From positions 62,001 through 126,000 of the forward strand of contig NZ_BJUK01000007.1 of NCBI RefSeq assembly GCF_007989625.1: a stretch of DNA of 64,000 nucleotides, given 5' to 3'. Of the stretch, positions 38,302 to 48,699 are shown in pieces (position 1 is the stretch's first letter; each line of letters opens with the position of its first letter). Origin of the DNA: Bisbaumannia pacifica (lineage in GTDB: Bacteria > Pseudomonadota > Gammaproteobacteria > Pseudomonadales > Halomonadaceae). Under the pieces are notes generated by a model, which saw only the letters and a list, made by a program, of their open reading frames with translations, did not search any database and was not told where the DNA came from. The translations under genes were made by a program, and so were the position numbers.

Positions 38302-39333
38302 ATGACCCACGCGATTGTTCCCGCCGATTTTCATCCCCCCCGGGGGCTCGGCAACCGTCACCTGCAGACCCTTCTGCCCCGGCTGTTGCCGCGCCGTCCC
38401 CTGGCGCGGGACACCGAGATCGTCAACCTGCCGGATGGTGACTTCGTCGAGCTGGCCTGGGTACGGCCGGCACCGTCGACGCCTCAGGCGCCGCTGTTCG
38501 TGCTCTTCCATGGCCTCGAGGGCTCCTTCGACTCTCCCTATGCCCGGGAGCTGCTCGGGGCGGCGGCGGACCTCGGCTGGCGGGCGGTGCTGATGCATTT
38601 TCGCGGCTGTGGTCAGGCCCCCAACCGCCTGCCGCGGGCCTACCACAGCGGCGACACCGCCGACGCCTACTGGGTACTGGGCCAACTGGCCCAGCGCTAT
38701 CCCCAGGCCCTCAAGGTCGCCGCCGGCGTCTCCCTGGGCGCCAATATGCTGCTCAAGCTGGTGGCGGAACAGGGCGGCGACGGCCTCGACTTGGCCGGCG
38801 CCATCGCCATCAACGCGCCCCTGGATCTCGCCGCCAGCGCCGATGTCCTCAACCGCGGCGCGGCACGGGTCTATCAGCGCCACCTGCTGGCCTCGCTGAA
38901 ACGCAAGGTGGCGATAAAGATGGCCCAGGGGCCCCTGCCCATCGGCGTCTCGCCCCATCAGCTCAAGGAGCTGAATACCTTCTGGGCCTACGACAACGAG
39001 GTCACCGCTCCCCTGCACGGCTTCGCCTCGGCCAGCGACTACTATCGCCGCGCCTCGGCGGGGCCCCAGCTCGGCGAGATCGAACTGCCCACCCTGCTGC
39101 TGCACGCCGCCGACGACCCCTTTATGCCCGGCGACCTCTTCGAGCACCTGCCGACGCCCTCGGCGGCGGTGCGGGTCGAGATCAGCCGTCAGGGCGGCCA
39201 CGTGGGCTATATCGAGCGGCGCGGCGCGCGCCTCACTTCCTGGCTGGCCCGCCGGGTCGCCCGCCAGCTCGACGACTGGGCCCGGGTGCCGACGGGCTCA
39301 GGGGCCTCGCCTATCGCCACCAGTAGTTCCTGA
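38302..39333 (+). CDS. YheT-family alpha/beta hydrolase
   Basis: The 343-residue protein has the YheT signature PPRGLGNRHLQTLLPRLL at the start, the oxyanion segment FHGLEGSFDSPYA, and nucleophile elbow GVSLGAN. It is a predicted carboxylesterase of unknown substrate. Its TGA abuts the msrA stop on the other strand (palindrome TGATCA), leaving no intergenic base. Confidence 0.9.
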   Translation: MTHAIVPADFHPPRGLGNRHLQTLLPRLLPRRPLARDTEIVNLPDGDFVELAWVRPAPSTPQAPLFVLFHGLEGSFDSPYARELLGAAADLGWRAVLMHFRGCGQAPNRLPRAYHSGDTADAYWVLGQLAQRYPQALKVAAGVSLGANMLLKLVAEQGGDGLDLAGAIAINAPLDLAASADVLNRGAARVYQRHLLASLKRKVAIKMAQGPLPIGVSPHQLKELNTFWAYDNEVTAPLHGFASASDYYRRASAGPQLGEIELPTLLLHAADDPFMPGDLFEHLPTPSAAVRVEISRQGGHVGYIERRGARLTSWLARRVARQLDDWARVPTGSGASPIATSSS

Positions 39334-39960
39334 TCAGCCGGGGCAGCCGATGCCGGTGCCCTTGAGGCCACAATACCCGCCGGGATTCTTGGCCAGGTAC
39401 TGCTGGTGATACTCCTCGGCATAGTAGAAGGCCGCCAGCGGCGCGATCTCGGTGGTGATGGTGCCACGCCCGCCCCGGCTCAGGGCCTGCTGATAGCGCT
39501 CGCGACTGGCCTCGACGACCTCCCGCTGGGTGGCGTCGGTGGTGTAGATCGCCGAGCGGTACTGGGTGCCGATATCATTGCCCTGGCGCATGCCCTGGGT
39601 AGGATCATGGGCCTCCCAGAACACCGCCAGCAACCGCTCCAGGGGCAGCTCGGCAGGATCAAAGACGACCCGCACCACCTCGGTGTGGCCGGTCAGGCCG
39701 GTGCAGGTCTCCTCATAGGTGGGGTTGGGAGTGACGCCCCCCGCGTAGCCCACCGCGGTGACATGAACGCCGGGCAGTTGCCAGAAGAGCCGCTCGGCGC
39801 CCCAGAAACAGCCCAGGCCCAGCACGATCTCGGCCTGCCCCGCCGGCCAGGGGGGGAAGAGGCTGCGCCCGTTGACATGATGGATGCCGCCGAGGCTCAG
39901 CGGCGTGTCTCGCCCCGGCAGGGCCTGCTCGGGGGAGATCGGGGTCTGCTTGTCGAACAT
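39334..39960 (-). CDS. msrA: Peptide-methionine (S)-S-oxide reductase
   Basis: The 208-residue enzyme repairs oxidised methionine. The catalytic cysteine is in [13 protein letters not shown] (Cys51), and resolving cysteines lie in the C-terminal [23 protein letters not shown] precedes the start at 39960. It begins 1 nt after the tamB stop, so it is the last gene of a tamA-tamB-msrA operon. Confidence 0.96.
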   Translation of the reverse strand: MFDKQTPISPEQALPGRDTPLSLGGIHHVNGRSLFPPWPAGQAEIVLGLGCFWGAERLFWQLPGVHVTAVGYAGGVTPNPTYEETCTGLTGHTEVVRVVFDPAELPLERLLAVFWEAHDPTQGMRQGNDIGTQYRSAIYTTDATQREVVEASRERYQQALSRGGRGTITTEIAPLAAFYYAEEYHQQYLAKNPGGYCGLKGTGIGCPG

Positions 39961-39961
39961 C

Positions 39962-42900
39962 TCACTCTCCACTGTCGCGCAGGCGCGGATTGCCGCGCCT
40001 GCTGAAGGTATAGACCAGATCCACCGCCTGGGCGGCCCCCGAGACCGCCTGCACATAGAGGTTGCGCCACAGGGTATAGCGCAGGGTCAGCTCGGCGATG
40101 GGCGAGAAGATCCCCACCCCATAGCTGACGCGCAGGTCCTCGGTGAGCTGGCCGGCCACCACCACCTGGCTCTCCTCCCCGGCACCGGCGGTCTCCAGGC
40201 GCAGGTCCTCGATGCCGAAGGCCTGCCCCACCTGGCCCACGGCGCCACCGGTGCGGGACAGGGTCAACCCCACCAGGGCGGAGGTCAGGGCCCCATCGGC
40301 ATCGCTCTCGTCGGGGGCGCGACCGCGCAGCAGGTAGGAGAGCGCCCGGGCCTCGTCCATGGCCGGCTCGGAGAAGATGCGCAGTTCCGGCTCGTCGGCG
40401 AGCCCGGTGACGCGCAGGCCGGCGATCACCTCGTCCTGGGTGACGTCCGGATTACGAATCGCCTCCACTTCCAGCAGCGGCTGATCCGGCGGGCCGCTGA
40501 AGATCAGCTGGCCCTCGCGGATCAGCAGGTCCTGGCCATAAGCGCGGAAGCGTCCATCCACCAGATTGACGTCGCCGAACAGCTGGACCGGGCCATCGGC
40601 CTGGCGCACTTCCAGCTCGCCGGTGAGGCCGGCCTCGAGGCCGTAGGCCTCCAGCTGCATATCCGGGCCCAGGCTCAGGTCGATGCGTACCCGGGTAGTC
40701 ATGCCGGCCTGGCGCAGGGCCGCGGCGGCGGACTCCTGAGCGGCCAGGTCATCCTCGGAGAAGGCCGCCAGGCGCAGCCGCTCGCGGACCTCTTCCTCGC
40801 TGACGATCACCTCGTCGGGACTCGGCGAGACCACGCCCGGCGGCAGCTGACCGATCTGCAGGCGCGCCCAGGGAATCTGTACCCGTCCCCCTACCTCGAG
40901 GCGTTGCGGGGTCACGGCGATGGTCAGCTGCGGGGCTAGGCGTAGGCGGCCGATCTCCGGCAGCACCGCCAGCAGGGGATCGTCGCGACCCTCGAGGCGG
41001 GCCTCGATGGCCCACTCCGTGAGGCTGGGCCAGGCCGCCTCACCGGCGAGGTCGAGACGCCCCTCCTCGCCCTGAATCATGCCCTCGAGGGTGCCGCGAT
41101 CGCCGGCCAGCCTCAGGACCAGTCGGCCGTCGCGCACGTTGACCGGCAGGTCGGGGCCAGTGACCCTCAGCCCCTCCAGGGCCAGGTCCCCGCGCAGGTC
41201 CGGCGCCTCCAGGCTACCGGCGATGGCGACCCGACCGTCGAGGCGTCCCTCGAGAGTCTCCATGCCCGCCACCAGGCGACGGTAGTCGGCCAGGTCGATG
41301 GCCTCGACGCTCAGTTCGCCGCTCAGTGCCTGGCTGCCCAGGGGATCCTCGACGATGGTGCGCAGCGCCACCTCGCCGGCCCCGCTCAGGGAGAGGGCGA
41401 GATCGGCCTCGGCACGGGCCTCGCTGGCCTCGAGCCCCAGGCGCAGTCGTGAGTCGGGAAGCTCCCAGGGCTGGCCATAGGCGTCTTCGCCGCTCAGGGC
41501 GAAGCGGCTGCCCAGCTCCCCCGACAGCCGCCAGCGGGCGCCGCCCTCGGACCAGCCCAGGATCACCTCGCCATCGCTCTCCCCATTCAGGCTCCAGCCC
41601 GGTGGCAGGGCGGGATCGATGAGATCCATGGGCAGCGCCTCCAAGCGTAGCCTCGCCTCGCCGGAGGCCGCCGAGGCGACGAGGGGCGCGACGCTGCACA
41701 GGCGTCCGCCCTCGGCACGCACCAGGCAGAAGGGCTCGGCGGTAAGCCGCCCTGCCGGCAGCACCACCGAGAAGCGCAGCCCCTCCGCCAGGGCCAGGGT
41801 GCCCTGAGGCAGGCTCGCCTCCAGGGGCAGGAGGGTGCCGCGATAGTCCTGGCGATTCTCGCTCAGCGCACCGTCGAGGCCCAGCACCAGGCGTTCCAGC
41901 GGCCCCGATTCCTCGCCCAGCACCTCGAGGTCGAGACGGTGTTCACCCAGGCGTCCCGCCAGGGTCAGGGTCAGGTTCTCGAAGCGTTGTCCCGCGGCGC
42001 TCAGCGAATCGGCCTCGAGCTCGGCGGCCAGGCGAGGGTCCTCGAGGCCTTCCACCCGCGCCGTCAGCCCCAGCCTCGCCAGGCGCGTGTCCTGGAAGGC
42101 CAGTTGCTGGCCGTCCAGGGTAAGCTCGGCGCGGGGACTCTCCAGGCTGCCGGCCACCGAGAAGTCGCCACTCAAACGCCCCTGGAGCCCCTCCATCAGG
42201 CTTTCCAGGGCGGGCGCCTCCAGGCGGCCGGTGAGTGCCAGGGTCTCGGCGATACGCCCGTCGATGGCGAGACGGTTGTCGCCCTGGCGGGCCTCCAGGC
42301 GTTCGATATCCCAGCGCATCTCGCTGGTGCCGCTCAGGCTGGCTTGCAACGACAGGGGCTGTTCCTGCAGCTCCCCGTCGATGGCCAGCTCCGGCACTGC
42401 CAGTTGCCAGGAGTCGTCGAGCAGTCGGAAATTCACCGCCGCCGTGCCGGAGAGTTGGCCGGCCACCGCCGGTGTGAACAGCCCCGGGTCGAGCGATTCC
42501 ATGACGAGGTCCGCGGCGAGGTCGATGCCTTCCTGCCAGGCGATGCGTCCGCGGCTGACCAGGCTCCCGCGCGGCAGGGTCAGTGACAGCGGCCGCCAGG
42601 TGAAGTGGCCGATATCGCCGCTGCCTAGCAGGGCGAGCTGGGTCATCGGCAGGTCGCCACCGCTGAGCCGGCCCCGCAGGCGGGCCTCATAGCCGAGCAG
42701 GTCCCCCTGGAGGTCCAGGGCCAGGTCCTCGACCAGGTAATCGGCGGAGCGGTCCGGCGTCAGGGGCCACTGCACCCGGTCACTGGCCAGGCGTAGATGG
42801 AATGGCAGCGTCGGATCCAGGGCGTCGATCTCCAGCCCCAGCCGTGCATCGATCGCCCCGTCACCTTGCAGCCCCGCTTCCAGGTCACCGAGGCCCCCGC

Positions 42901-43894
42901 TCAGGCGCAGGGTAAAGCGCTCGCCCTCGAGCTCGGGCAATGCCGGCAGCGTATCCACCCTCACCTCGAGGTTGGCCTCCAGGGGGTAGTCGTCGCGCAG
43001 GGTCACCTCCGCGGCCAGTCGCACACTGGCCTGAGGGTGGTCGAGCTCCAGGCGCTCCAGGACCAGGGTCTCGCCGCGAGCGCTGGCCTCCAGGTAGAGG
43101 CGTTCCAGGCGCTGCGACACGGCGCCGCCGAGCTCGACATCCTCCACCAGCAGCTCGCGCACCGTCAGGCCCAGCGGCAGGTGCACCTGAGGTAGCGAGA
43201 GCCGCTCGCGCTCGGCCAGGGGCGGGGCCGGCGGCGCGGGGGGCTCGCCCTCGGCGACGGCGATGGCGGCGTCGATCGCCTCGGCGCCCAGGCGCCCGGC
43301 CAGGCGCTGTCCGGGACTCGGCGGCAGGTAAAGGCGCAGCCCCGAGAGGCCGGTCGCCAGCAGGGTGGCGGCCTCTCCCTCCCCCACGGCGCCGCTGACG
43401 AATTCCCGCCAGCTTAGTCGGGTGCCATCGGCGAGACGAATCTCGGCATCGCTCACCGACAGCTCACGCAACTCGATGGGCAGCGGCAAAGCGATGGACT
43501 CCAGGGGCTCCCCCGGCGGGCTCTCCTCGGCCTCGGTCGCCGCCAGGCGCACGCGCAGACCATCCAGGCGCAAGTGATCGAGACACAGGCGCCCGTTCAA
43601 CAGGCACTCCTCGGCCCAGGCCCACTCCAGCTGGCGAATCGCGATCTCGGCGGGGCCGGCATCGAGGCGCAGCCCGTCGATGCGCAGGTCGTCCAGGGGC
43701 GCCCCCGCGACACTCTGGTAGTCGATCAGGCCGCGTTCCCTGGCCTGATCTAGGACCAGGCCGGTCCCCCAGGGCGAGAGCAGCAGTCCCAGCAGGAAAC
43801 AGACCAGGCCCAGCAACCACAGGGGCAGCCAGACCAGCAGACGCAGCAGGGCCCAGCTCAGAATTCCGGTCCGATGGCGAAGTGTAGGCGCCAC
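39962..43894 (-). CDS. tamB: Translocation and assembly module inner-membrane subunit TamB
   Basis: The 1310-residue protein has an N-terminal membrane helix (about 14-42), a long beta-taco region of AsmA/TamB type, and a C-terminal DUF490 domain ending in [23 protein letters not shown]. It spans the periplasm and works with TamA in outer-membrane protein insertion or lipid transport. The GTG start at 43894 lies inside tamA and has an ideal GAGGAGG 6 nt upstream. Confidence 0.95.
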   Translation of the reverse strand: MAPTLRHRTGILSWALLRLLVWLPLWLLGLVCFLLGLLLSPWGTGLVLDQARERGLIDYQSVAGAPLDDLRIDGLRLDAGPAEIAIRQLEWAWAEECLLNGRLCLDHLRLDGLRVRLAATEAEESPPGEPLESIALPLPIELRELSVSDAEIRLADGTRLSWREFVSGAVGEGEAATLLATGLSGLRLYLPPSPGQRLAGRLGAEAIDAAIAVAEGEPPAPPAPPLAERERLSLPQVHLPLGLTVRELLVEDVELGGAVSQRLERLYLEASARGETLVLERLELDHPQASVRLAAEVTLRDDYPLEANLEVRVDTLPALPELEGERFTLRLSGGLGDLEAGLQGDGAIDARLGLEIDALDPTLPFHLRLASDRVQWPLTPDRSADYLVEDLALDLQGDLLGYEARLRGRLSGGDLPMTQLALLGSGDIGHFTWRPLSLTLPRGSLVSRGRIAWQEGIDLAADLVMESLDPGLFTPAVAGQLSGTAAVNFRLLDDSWQLAVPELAIDGELQEQPLSLQASLSGTSEMRWDIERLEARQGDNRLAIDGRIAETLALTGRLEAPALESLMEGLQGRLSGDFSVAGSLESPRAELTLDGQQLAFQDTRLARLGLTARVEGLEDPRLAAELEADSLSAAGQRFENLTLTLAGRLGEHRLDLEVLGEESGPLERLVLGLDGALSENRQDYRGTLLPLEASLPQGTLALAEGLRFSVVLPAGRLTAEPFCLVRAEGGRLCSVAPLVASAASGEARLRLEALPMDLIDPALPPGWSLNGESDGEVILGWSEGGARWRLSGELGSRFALSGEDAYGQPWELPDSRLRLGLEASEARAEADLALSLSGAGEVALRTIVEDPLGSQALSGELSVEAIDLADYRRLVAGMETLEGRLDGRVAIAGSLEAPDLRGDLALEGLRVTGPDLPVNVRDGRLVLRLAGDRGTLEGMIQGEEGRLDLAGEAAWPSLTEWAIEARLEGRDDPLLAVLPEIGRLRLAPQLTIAVTPQRLEVGGRVQIPWARLQIGQLPPGVVSPSPDEVIVSEEEVRERLRLAAFSEDDLAAQESAAAALRQAGMTTRVRIDLSLGPDMQLEAYGLEAGLTGELEVRQADGPVQLFGDVNLVDGRFRAYGQDLLIREGQLIFSGPPDQPLLEVEAIRNPDVTQDEVIAGLRVTGLADEPELRIFSEPAMDEARALSYLLRGRAPDESDADGALTSALVGLTLSRTGGAVGQVGQAFGIEDLRLETAGAGEESQVVVAGQLTEDLRVSYGVGIFSPIAELTLRYTLWRNLYVQAVSGAAQAVDLVYTFSRRGNPRLRDSGE

Positions 43895-45564
43895 GGGTCC
43901 TCCTCATCGTCGAAGGGGTGAGCGATATCCAGGCGGATGGGGCCCACCGGCGAGACCCAGCGAATGCCCAGGCCGGCCCCGGTATTGAGGGTCTCGGGCC
44001 ACCAGTGATCGAAGGCATCGCCGGTATCGACGAAGGCCGCGCCCCACCAGTCGCCGGTGATGCGCCGCTGCACTTCGGCACTGGCGGTAAACAGCTGGCG
44101 CCCGCCGCGCAGCCGGCCCTCGTCGTTGCGCGGCGCCAGGCTCTCGTAGCCGTAGCCGCGCACGCTGCGGTCGCCGCCGGTAAAGAAGCGCAGCGAGGGA
44201 GGGATCTTGTCGAAGTCGTCGGTCTCGATCAGGCCCAGGCCGGTGCGACCGATCAGGCGGGTGTTCTCTCCCCACATGCGGATCCACTGGGAATCCAGGG
44301 TGGTACGGAAGAAGCGCGCGCTGGAGCCCCAGGCGGTATCGGAATACTCGAAGGCGATGCGCTGGCGATCTCCCCAGGTGGGAAAGCGCGGGTTCCGGGT
44401 GCGGGTGCGTGACCAACTGATGCCGGGATAGAGCAGCCAGACCCGTTCCGCCTCGCCCCCCTGGGTGAAGTCTTCGAAGCTGGAGCGCAGGTAGAGGCTC
44501 TGCACCCAGGCGTTGTCGAAACGCCACTGGCGGGCCAGCTCGACGCTGCTCTCCAGGCTGCGGGTATCGTCCTGGTCACGGTGGCGCAGGCCATACTGGA
44601 GGCGATAGCTGTCCCGCAGCGGGTCGGCCAGGGGCATCCGGTACTCCCCGGAGAAGCGTTGCTCCGGGGCGGAAAGGAAGAGGTCATGGTCGAGGCCATG
44701 GCCGCGACTATTGACCCACGGCTGCTTCCAGGCGAAGCGAGTTCGTGGCCCCACGTCGGTGGCATAGCCGAGGGAAACCTCGAACTGGTGGCGATCCGCG
44801 GGGGTCAGCTCGACACTGACCGGCACCTCGTCGGGGCCCTCCGGCGTCGCGCCACCCTCCTCTCCGGGGAGGCGTGGACGCACCGTGATCGACTCGAACC
44901 AGCCGCTCTGACTCAGGCGTTGGGTGTACTCGGAGAGATCGCCGGCCAGGTAGGGCTCGCCGGAGGCGAAGTTGAGCATGTTCTCGAGGCGGTCGAGGCG
45001 AATATGGCTACCGCGGAAGTCGATGGCGCCGAAGCGATAGCGTGGGCCGCTATCGAAGGTCAGGGTGATATGCGCGCTCTGCTCCCAGGGGCGCACCTCC
45101 AGGCGACGATCGCGGAAATAGGCCTCGAAGTAGCCCCGCTCCAGGGCCAGGCCCGCCAGGCGGTTACGCAGCCGATCATAGGGCGCATGGAAGAGCGGGT
45201 CGCCCTCGGCCAGGCCATGGGACGCCATCAGCTCGTCGAAGCGGGGATCATCGGCGGCCTCGCCGCGCACCCTGAGGGCCAGCCGGCCGATCCTCACCCG
45301 CGGCCCGGGGGTCACGGCCAGCTCGACCCGGCTGACCGGCTCCCCGACCAGGGTCAGCGCGAACTCGGGCTCGTAATAGCCGAAGGGGCGCAGCGCCTCG
45401 GCGGCTCGGCGGCGCACCTCCGCCTCCAGGCGAGCGGGACTGTATTGCTCGCCATCCAGCGGCGCCAGGTAGTTCTCGATATTGTCCGCCGCCTCGCCAT
45501 CGATACCCTCGATACGGGCGGACAGCGCCCAGGCGGGCGCCGGCAGGCTCAGGGCCATGGCCAA
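43858..45564 (-). CDS. tamA: Translocation and assembly module outer-membrane subunit TamA
   Basis: The protein of about 570 residues has three N-terminal POTRA domains (to about 260) and an Omp85 16-strand barrel (ERVWLLYPGISWSRTRTRNPRFPTWGD; GGDRSVRGYGYESL loop; C-terminal Phe). The start is uncertain. TTG at 45564 and ATG at 45558 truncate the signal peptide; the in-frame CTG at 45579, 7 nt after GAGGAGG (45587-45593), gives the full signal sequence MGRVLLAMALSLPAPAWA. The 3' end overlaps tamB by 37 nt. Confidence 0.93.
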   Translation of the reverse strand: MAMALSLPAPAWALSARIEGIDGEAADNIENYLAPLDGEQYSPARLEAEVRRRAAEALRPFGYYEPEFALTLVGEPVSRVELAVTPGPRVRIGRLALRVRGEAADDPRFDELMASHGLAEGDPLFHAPYDRLRNRLAGLALERGYFEAYFRDRRLEVRPWEQSAHITLTFDSGPRYRFGAIDFRGSHIRLDRLENMLNFASGEPYLAGDLSEYTQRLSQSGWFESITVRPRLPGEEGGATPEGPDEVPVSVELTPADRHQFEVSLGYATDVGPRTRFAWKQPWVNSRGHGLDHDLFLSAPEQRFSGEYRMPLADPLRDSYRLQYGLRHRDQDDTRSLESSVELARQWRFDNAWVQSLYLRSSFEDFTQGGEAERVWLLYPGISWSRTRTRNPRFPTWGDRQRIAFEYSDTAWGSSARFFRTTLDSQWIRMWGENTRLIGRTGLGLIETDDFDKIPPSLRFFTGGDRSVRGYGYESLAPRNDEGRLRGGRQLFTASAEVQRRITGDWWGAAFVDTGDAFDHWWPETLNTGAGLGIRWVSPVGPIRLDIAHPFDDEEDPWRLHFAIGPEF

Positions 45565-45647
45565 CAGGACCCGCCCCAGGCGACGCCCTCCTCGTCGTAA
45601 GTCTCGGATAACACGACCTCCCTGTTAGGCGTCTCGGCGCGCCGCGA

Positions 45648-46511
45648 TTACGGCGCGAGCAGTTCCAGGCGCGCCTCGATGGCTAGCTGGGAGCGGCGCA
45701 GCGCTTGCACCTCGGCGTGCAGCGACGCCAGGCGATCGCGTAACTCCCCGCGGGCCTCCTGGGCATTATCGAGGCGGCTGGCCAAAGGCTCAAGGGTCTC
45801 GCGAAGCCCCTCGACGGCCAGGCGTCGGCTCGCCGCCTCCTCGCCCAGCCGCCCTTCCAGGGTCGCCAGGCGTTCCTCCAGCGCCACGCCTCGCGCGTCC
45901 TCCTCGGCAACCCTTGCCGTCAGGCGCTCATCAAGCGCCTCCTGGGCCGTGGTGCTGCGCGCCTCCAGGCCATCCAGGCGCTGGCTCAGCTCGGCGCGGG
46001 CCTCTTCCCCCAGGGTCTCCAGGGCCGCCAAGGAGTCGCGGCTGGCGCTTAACCACTCCTGCAGGGTGGCCTGCTGCGCCTCCAGGCGACTCAGGGCCTC
46101 GGCCAGGACCTGGGGCCTGGGGCCCTCCTGGCCCTGGTGCAGCGCTTCGAGACGCTGCCGCTGATCGTCGAGGCTCGCCGCCAGGGTCTCCAGCCGTGAG
46201 GCCTGGGCGCGCTGCGCCTCGTCGAGGCGGGTCAGGGCCTCGCCGGGCGCCAGGCCGTCGAAGCGCGCATGGACATTGGAGAACTGCCCCTCGAGGCGGG
46301 CGATTTCGGCATGCAGCAGCTGACGCTCTTCCCAGGCCAGGAAGCTCACGCCCGCCAGGCCCAACGCCAAGCCCAGCACCGCCAGGCGCAGGCCCCAGGG
46401 TCTGGGCGTTGCCGAGACCGGGGCGGCATGACGAGGCGGTGGGGGATCGAGGCTGGCATCACGGTCGGCCACCAGGGGGGGAGGACGCCGTTCCTCCGGG
46501 GGCTGGGCCAT
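45648..46511 (-). CDS. Single-pass membrane protein with long coiled coil, unknown function
   Basis: The 287-residue protein has a proline-rich cytoplasmic N-terminus (1-40), one membrane helix (about 41-60, LRLAVLGLALGLAGVSFLAW), and a coiled coil through the rest. I do not recognise a family. GAGGAG precedes the ATG at 46511. It lies 83 bp upstream of tamA on the same strand and may share a transcript with tamAB-msrA. Confidence 0.7.
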   Translation of the reverse strand: MAQPPEERRPPPLVADRDASLDPPPPRHAAPVSATPRPWGLRLAVLGLALGLAGVSFLAWEERQLLHAEIARLEGQFSNVHARFDGLAPGEALTRLDEAQRAQASRLETLAASLDDQRQRLEALHQGQEGPRPQVLAEALSRLEAQQATLQEWLSASRDSLAALETLGEEARAELSQRLDGLEARSTTAQEALDERLTARVAEEDARGVALEERLATLEGRLGEEAASRRLAVEGLRETLEPLASRLDNAQEARGELRDRLASLHAEVQALRRSQLAIEARLELLAP

Positions 46512-46742
46512 GGATGGGACTCCTCTTCGGACGGGTGGGCGCGGGGCCGGCGGGCCAATCCCGAGTGTCGTCGTCGGAATTGGCGACACCCCGGTGGGGT
46601 GCTATGATGTGCCGACACCACTTACGCAGATGCTTGGTATTGTAAGGTTTTTTGCGGCGAGACCGATAGCGCCTTGATTCGCTTCGGTTCCGCCCCCACA
46701 ACACCAGGTGCTGTATTCATCGGTGATAAAAAGGAGCAAACC

Positions 46743-47321
46743 ATGGCATTCGAACTTCCCGCCCTGCCGTACGAGAAGAACGCGCTGGAACCGCATATCT
46801 CCGCCGAGACCCTGGAGTATCACTATGGCAAGCACCACCAGGCCTATGTGACCAAGCTCAATGAGCTGACCGACGGCACCGAGAATGCCAACAAGTCCCT
46901 GGAAGAGATCATCAAGTCCTCTTCCGGCGGCCTGTTCAACCAGGCGGCCCAGGTGTGGAACCACACCTTCTACTGGCACTGCCTCTCCCCGAACGGTGGC
47001 GGCGAGCCCAGCGGCGCCCTGGCCGACGCTATCAAGGCCAAGTTCGGTTCCTTCGACGAGTTCAAGGCGGCCTTCAACGCCAAGGCCGTGGGCAACTTCG
47101 GCTCCGGCTGGACCTGGCTGATCAAGACCGACGACGGCGGCGTGGACATCGTCAACACCGACGATGCCGACACCCCCATCGCCCACGGCCAGACCCCGCT
47201 GCTGACCATCGATGTGTGGGAACACGCCTACTACATCGACTACCGCAACGCCCGCCCGAAGTACCTGGAGAGCGTGTGGAACATCGTTAACTGGGACTTC
47301 GTGGCCCAGAACTTCGCCTAA
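46743..47321 (+). CDS. sodB: Superoxide dismutase (Fe)
   Basis: The 192-residue enzyme has metal ligands His27, His74, Asp157 and His161. Gln70 ([14 protein letters not shown]) is the position that marks iron rather than manganese enzymes. It dismutates superoxide in the cytoplasm. GGAG precedes the ATG at 46743. It is monocistronic and followed by a strong terminator. Confidence 0.96.
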   Translation: MAFELPALPYEKNALEPHISAETLEYHYGKHHQAYVTKLNELTDGTENANKSLEEIIKSSSGGLFNQAAQVWNHTFYWHCLSPNGGGEPSGALADAIKAKFGSFDEFKAAFNAKAVGNFGSGWTWLIKTDDGGVDIVNTDDADTPIAHGQTPLLTIDVWEHAYYIDYRNARPKYLESVWNIVNWDFVAQNFA

Positions 47322-47363
47322 CCCCGCTTGGCGAAGCGGCCCGGGCGATACCCCGGGCCGACA

Positions 47364-47397
47364 CGACAAGGCCCCGCCACACGGCGGGGCCTTGTCG
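47364..47397 (+). terminator. Terminator between sodB and the Ugd-like gene
   Basis: CGACAAGGCCCCGCC pairs with GGCGGGGCCTTGTCG (15 bp, loop ACAC). A second GC-rich hairpin (about 47337-47360) precedes it. It lies between convergent genes and probably works in both directions. Confidence 0.85.
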
Positions 47398-47419
47398 TTG
47401 GTGGTGTACCGATTAGGCC

Positions 47420-48697
47420 TCAGGGATCGGCGCGGCGACCGATGCCACGATAGGTCAACCCCTGCCCCGCCACATAGTCGGGATCATAGATATTGCGCCC
47501 GTCCAGGATCAGTCGCTCCCGGAGGCCGGCGGCGAGCCGCGCCCAGTCCGGGTTCCAGTAGCACTTCCACTCGGTGACCAGCAGCAACGCATCGGCGCCC
47601 TCGCAGGCGGCGTAGGGGTCGTCCGCGCACAGCGTCAGCAGCGGCTGCTCGCCCACCGCGGCGGCCAGCGCCGGCAGCGCCGCCGGATCGTGCAGGCGGA
47701 CCTCGACCCCCTGGGCCCAGAGCGCCCTTAGCAGGGGCAGCACCGGGGCCTGATCGATGCGCGCCGTGCCCGGCTTGAAGGCCGCCCCCCAGATCGCCAC
47801 CCGGCGCCCGGCGAGTTCGCCCCGGAAATGGCTCCATAGCTTGCGGAACAGGGTCTCCTTCTTCTGCTCGTTGATCTCCAGCACCTGCTCGAGCAGGGCC
47901 GAGGCACGCCCCTGGGCGGACTGGACGTCGGCCAGCCCCATCAGGTCCCGGGAGAAGTTGGGGCCACCGAAGCCACAACCGGGATAGAGGTATTCGTAGC
48001 CGATACGCGAATCGGCGCCCATGCCCTGGCGCACCAGCTCCACGTCGACACCCAGGGTATCGGCGAGGCCGGCCACCTCGTTCATGTAGCTGATGCGGGT
48101 GGCCAGCATGCCGTTGATGGCTAGCTTGGTGAGCTCGGCGGCCCGCAGCGGCATGCACTGGAAGACATCGCGCCGGCGGTTGAAGGCGCGCAGCAGCTCC
48201 TTGACCCGTGCGGTGGCCCGCGGCGATTCGCTGCCCAGCAGCCAGCGGCTGGGACGGGTGAAGCTCTCCCAGGCGCGCCCTTCCTGAAGCATATCGGGCA
48301 GGCAGACCGCCCACTGCTCGGCGCCCAGGCACTCGCTCAGACGCTCGGTCTCGCCCACCGGAAAGGTGGCGTTATTGATCACCACCAGGGGCTCGCGCTG
48401 GTCGGCGGCCTGGGCCGCCGCCTCCCGGGCCTCGCGGCGCTGATCCGGCGCCAGGGCCAGCCACAGTACTTCCACCGACTCGGGGGCATTTGCCGCGTCC
48501 ACGACCAGGCTACCCTCGGCCAGGGCCTGCTCCAACTGACCGAGCAGCTGCGGCTCGCGCCTGAGCCAGTCGGCCCGGGCCAGGCTCGGCCAGGGGGTCT
48601 GCGGATGGGGCTGCCAGTGCACGCGGTGGCCGACGCTGGCCAGGGCCGCGGCGGCGGTCACCGCGGCCAGTTCACTGCCGATCAGGCGGATACGCAT
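47420..48697 (-). CDS. UDP-glucose dehydrogenase-like protein lacking the catalytic cysteine
   Basis: The 425-residue protein aligns along its length with UDP-glucose/GDP-mannose dehydrogenases (AELTKLAINGMLATRISYMNE; WGAAFKPGTARIDQAPVLPLLRAL; LLLVTEWK). Yet key parts are changed: the N-terminal GxGxxG reads IGSELAAV, the NPEF motif reads LPDM, and the active-site GGSCFPKD reads GGPNFSRD, with Asn247 at the cysteine. Oxidation to UDP-glucuronate by the known mechanism is unlikely. It starts 2 nt after galU, so a role linked to UDP-glucose, such as binding or regulation, is possible. Confidence 0.88.
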   Translation of the reverse strand: MRIRLIGSELAAVTAAAALASVGHRVHWQPHPQTPWPSLARADWLRREPQLLGQLEQALAEGSLVVDAANAPESVEVLWLALAPDQRREAREAAAQAADQREPLVVINNATFPVGETERLSECLGAEQWAVCLPDMLQEGRAWESFTRPSRWLLGSESPRATARVKELLRAFNRRRDVFQCMPLRAAELTKLAINGMLATRISYMNEVAGLADTLGVDVELVRQGMGADSRIGYEYLYPGCGFGGPNFSRDLMGLADVQSAQGRASALLEQVLEINEQKKETLFRKLWSHFRGELAGRRVAIWGAAFKPGTARIDQAPVLPLLRALWAQGVEVRLHDPAALPALAAAVGEQPLLTLCADDPYAACEGADALLLVTEWKCYWNPDWARLAAGLRERLILDGRNIYDPDYVAGQGLTYRGIGRRADP

Positions 48698-48699
48698 GC

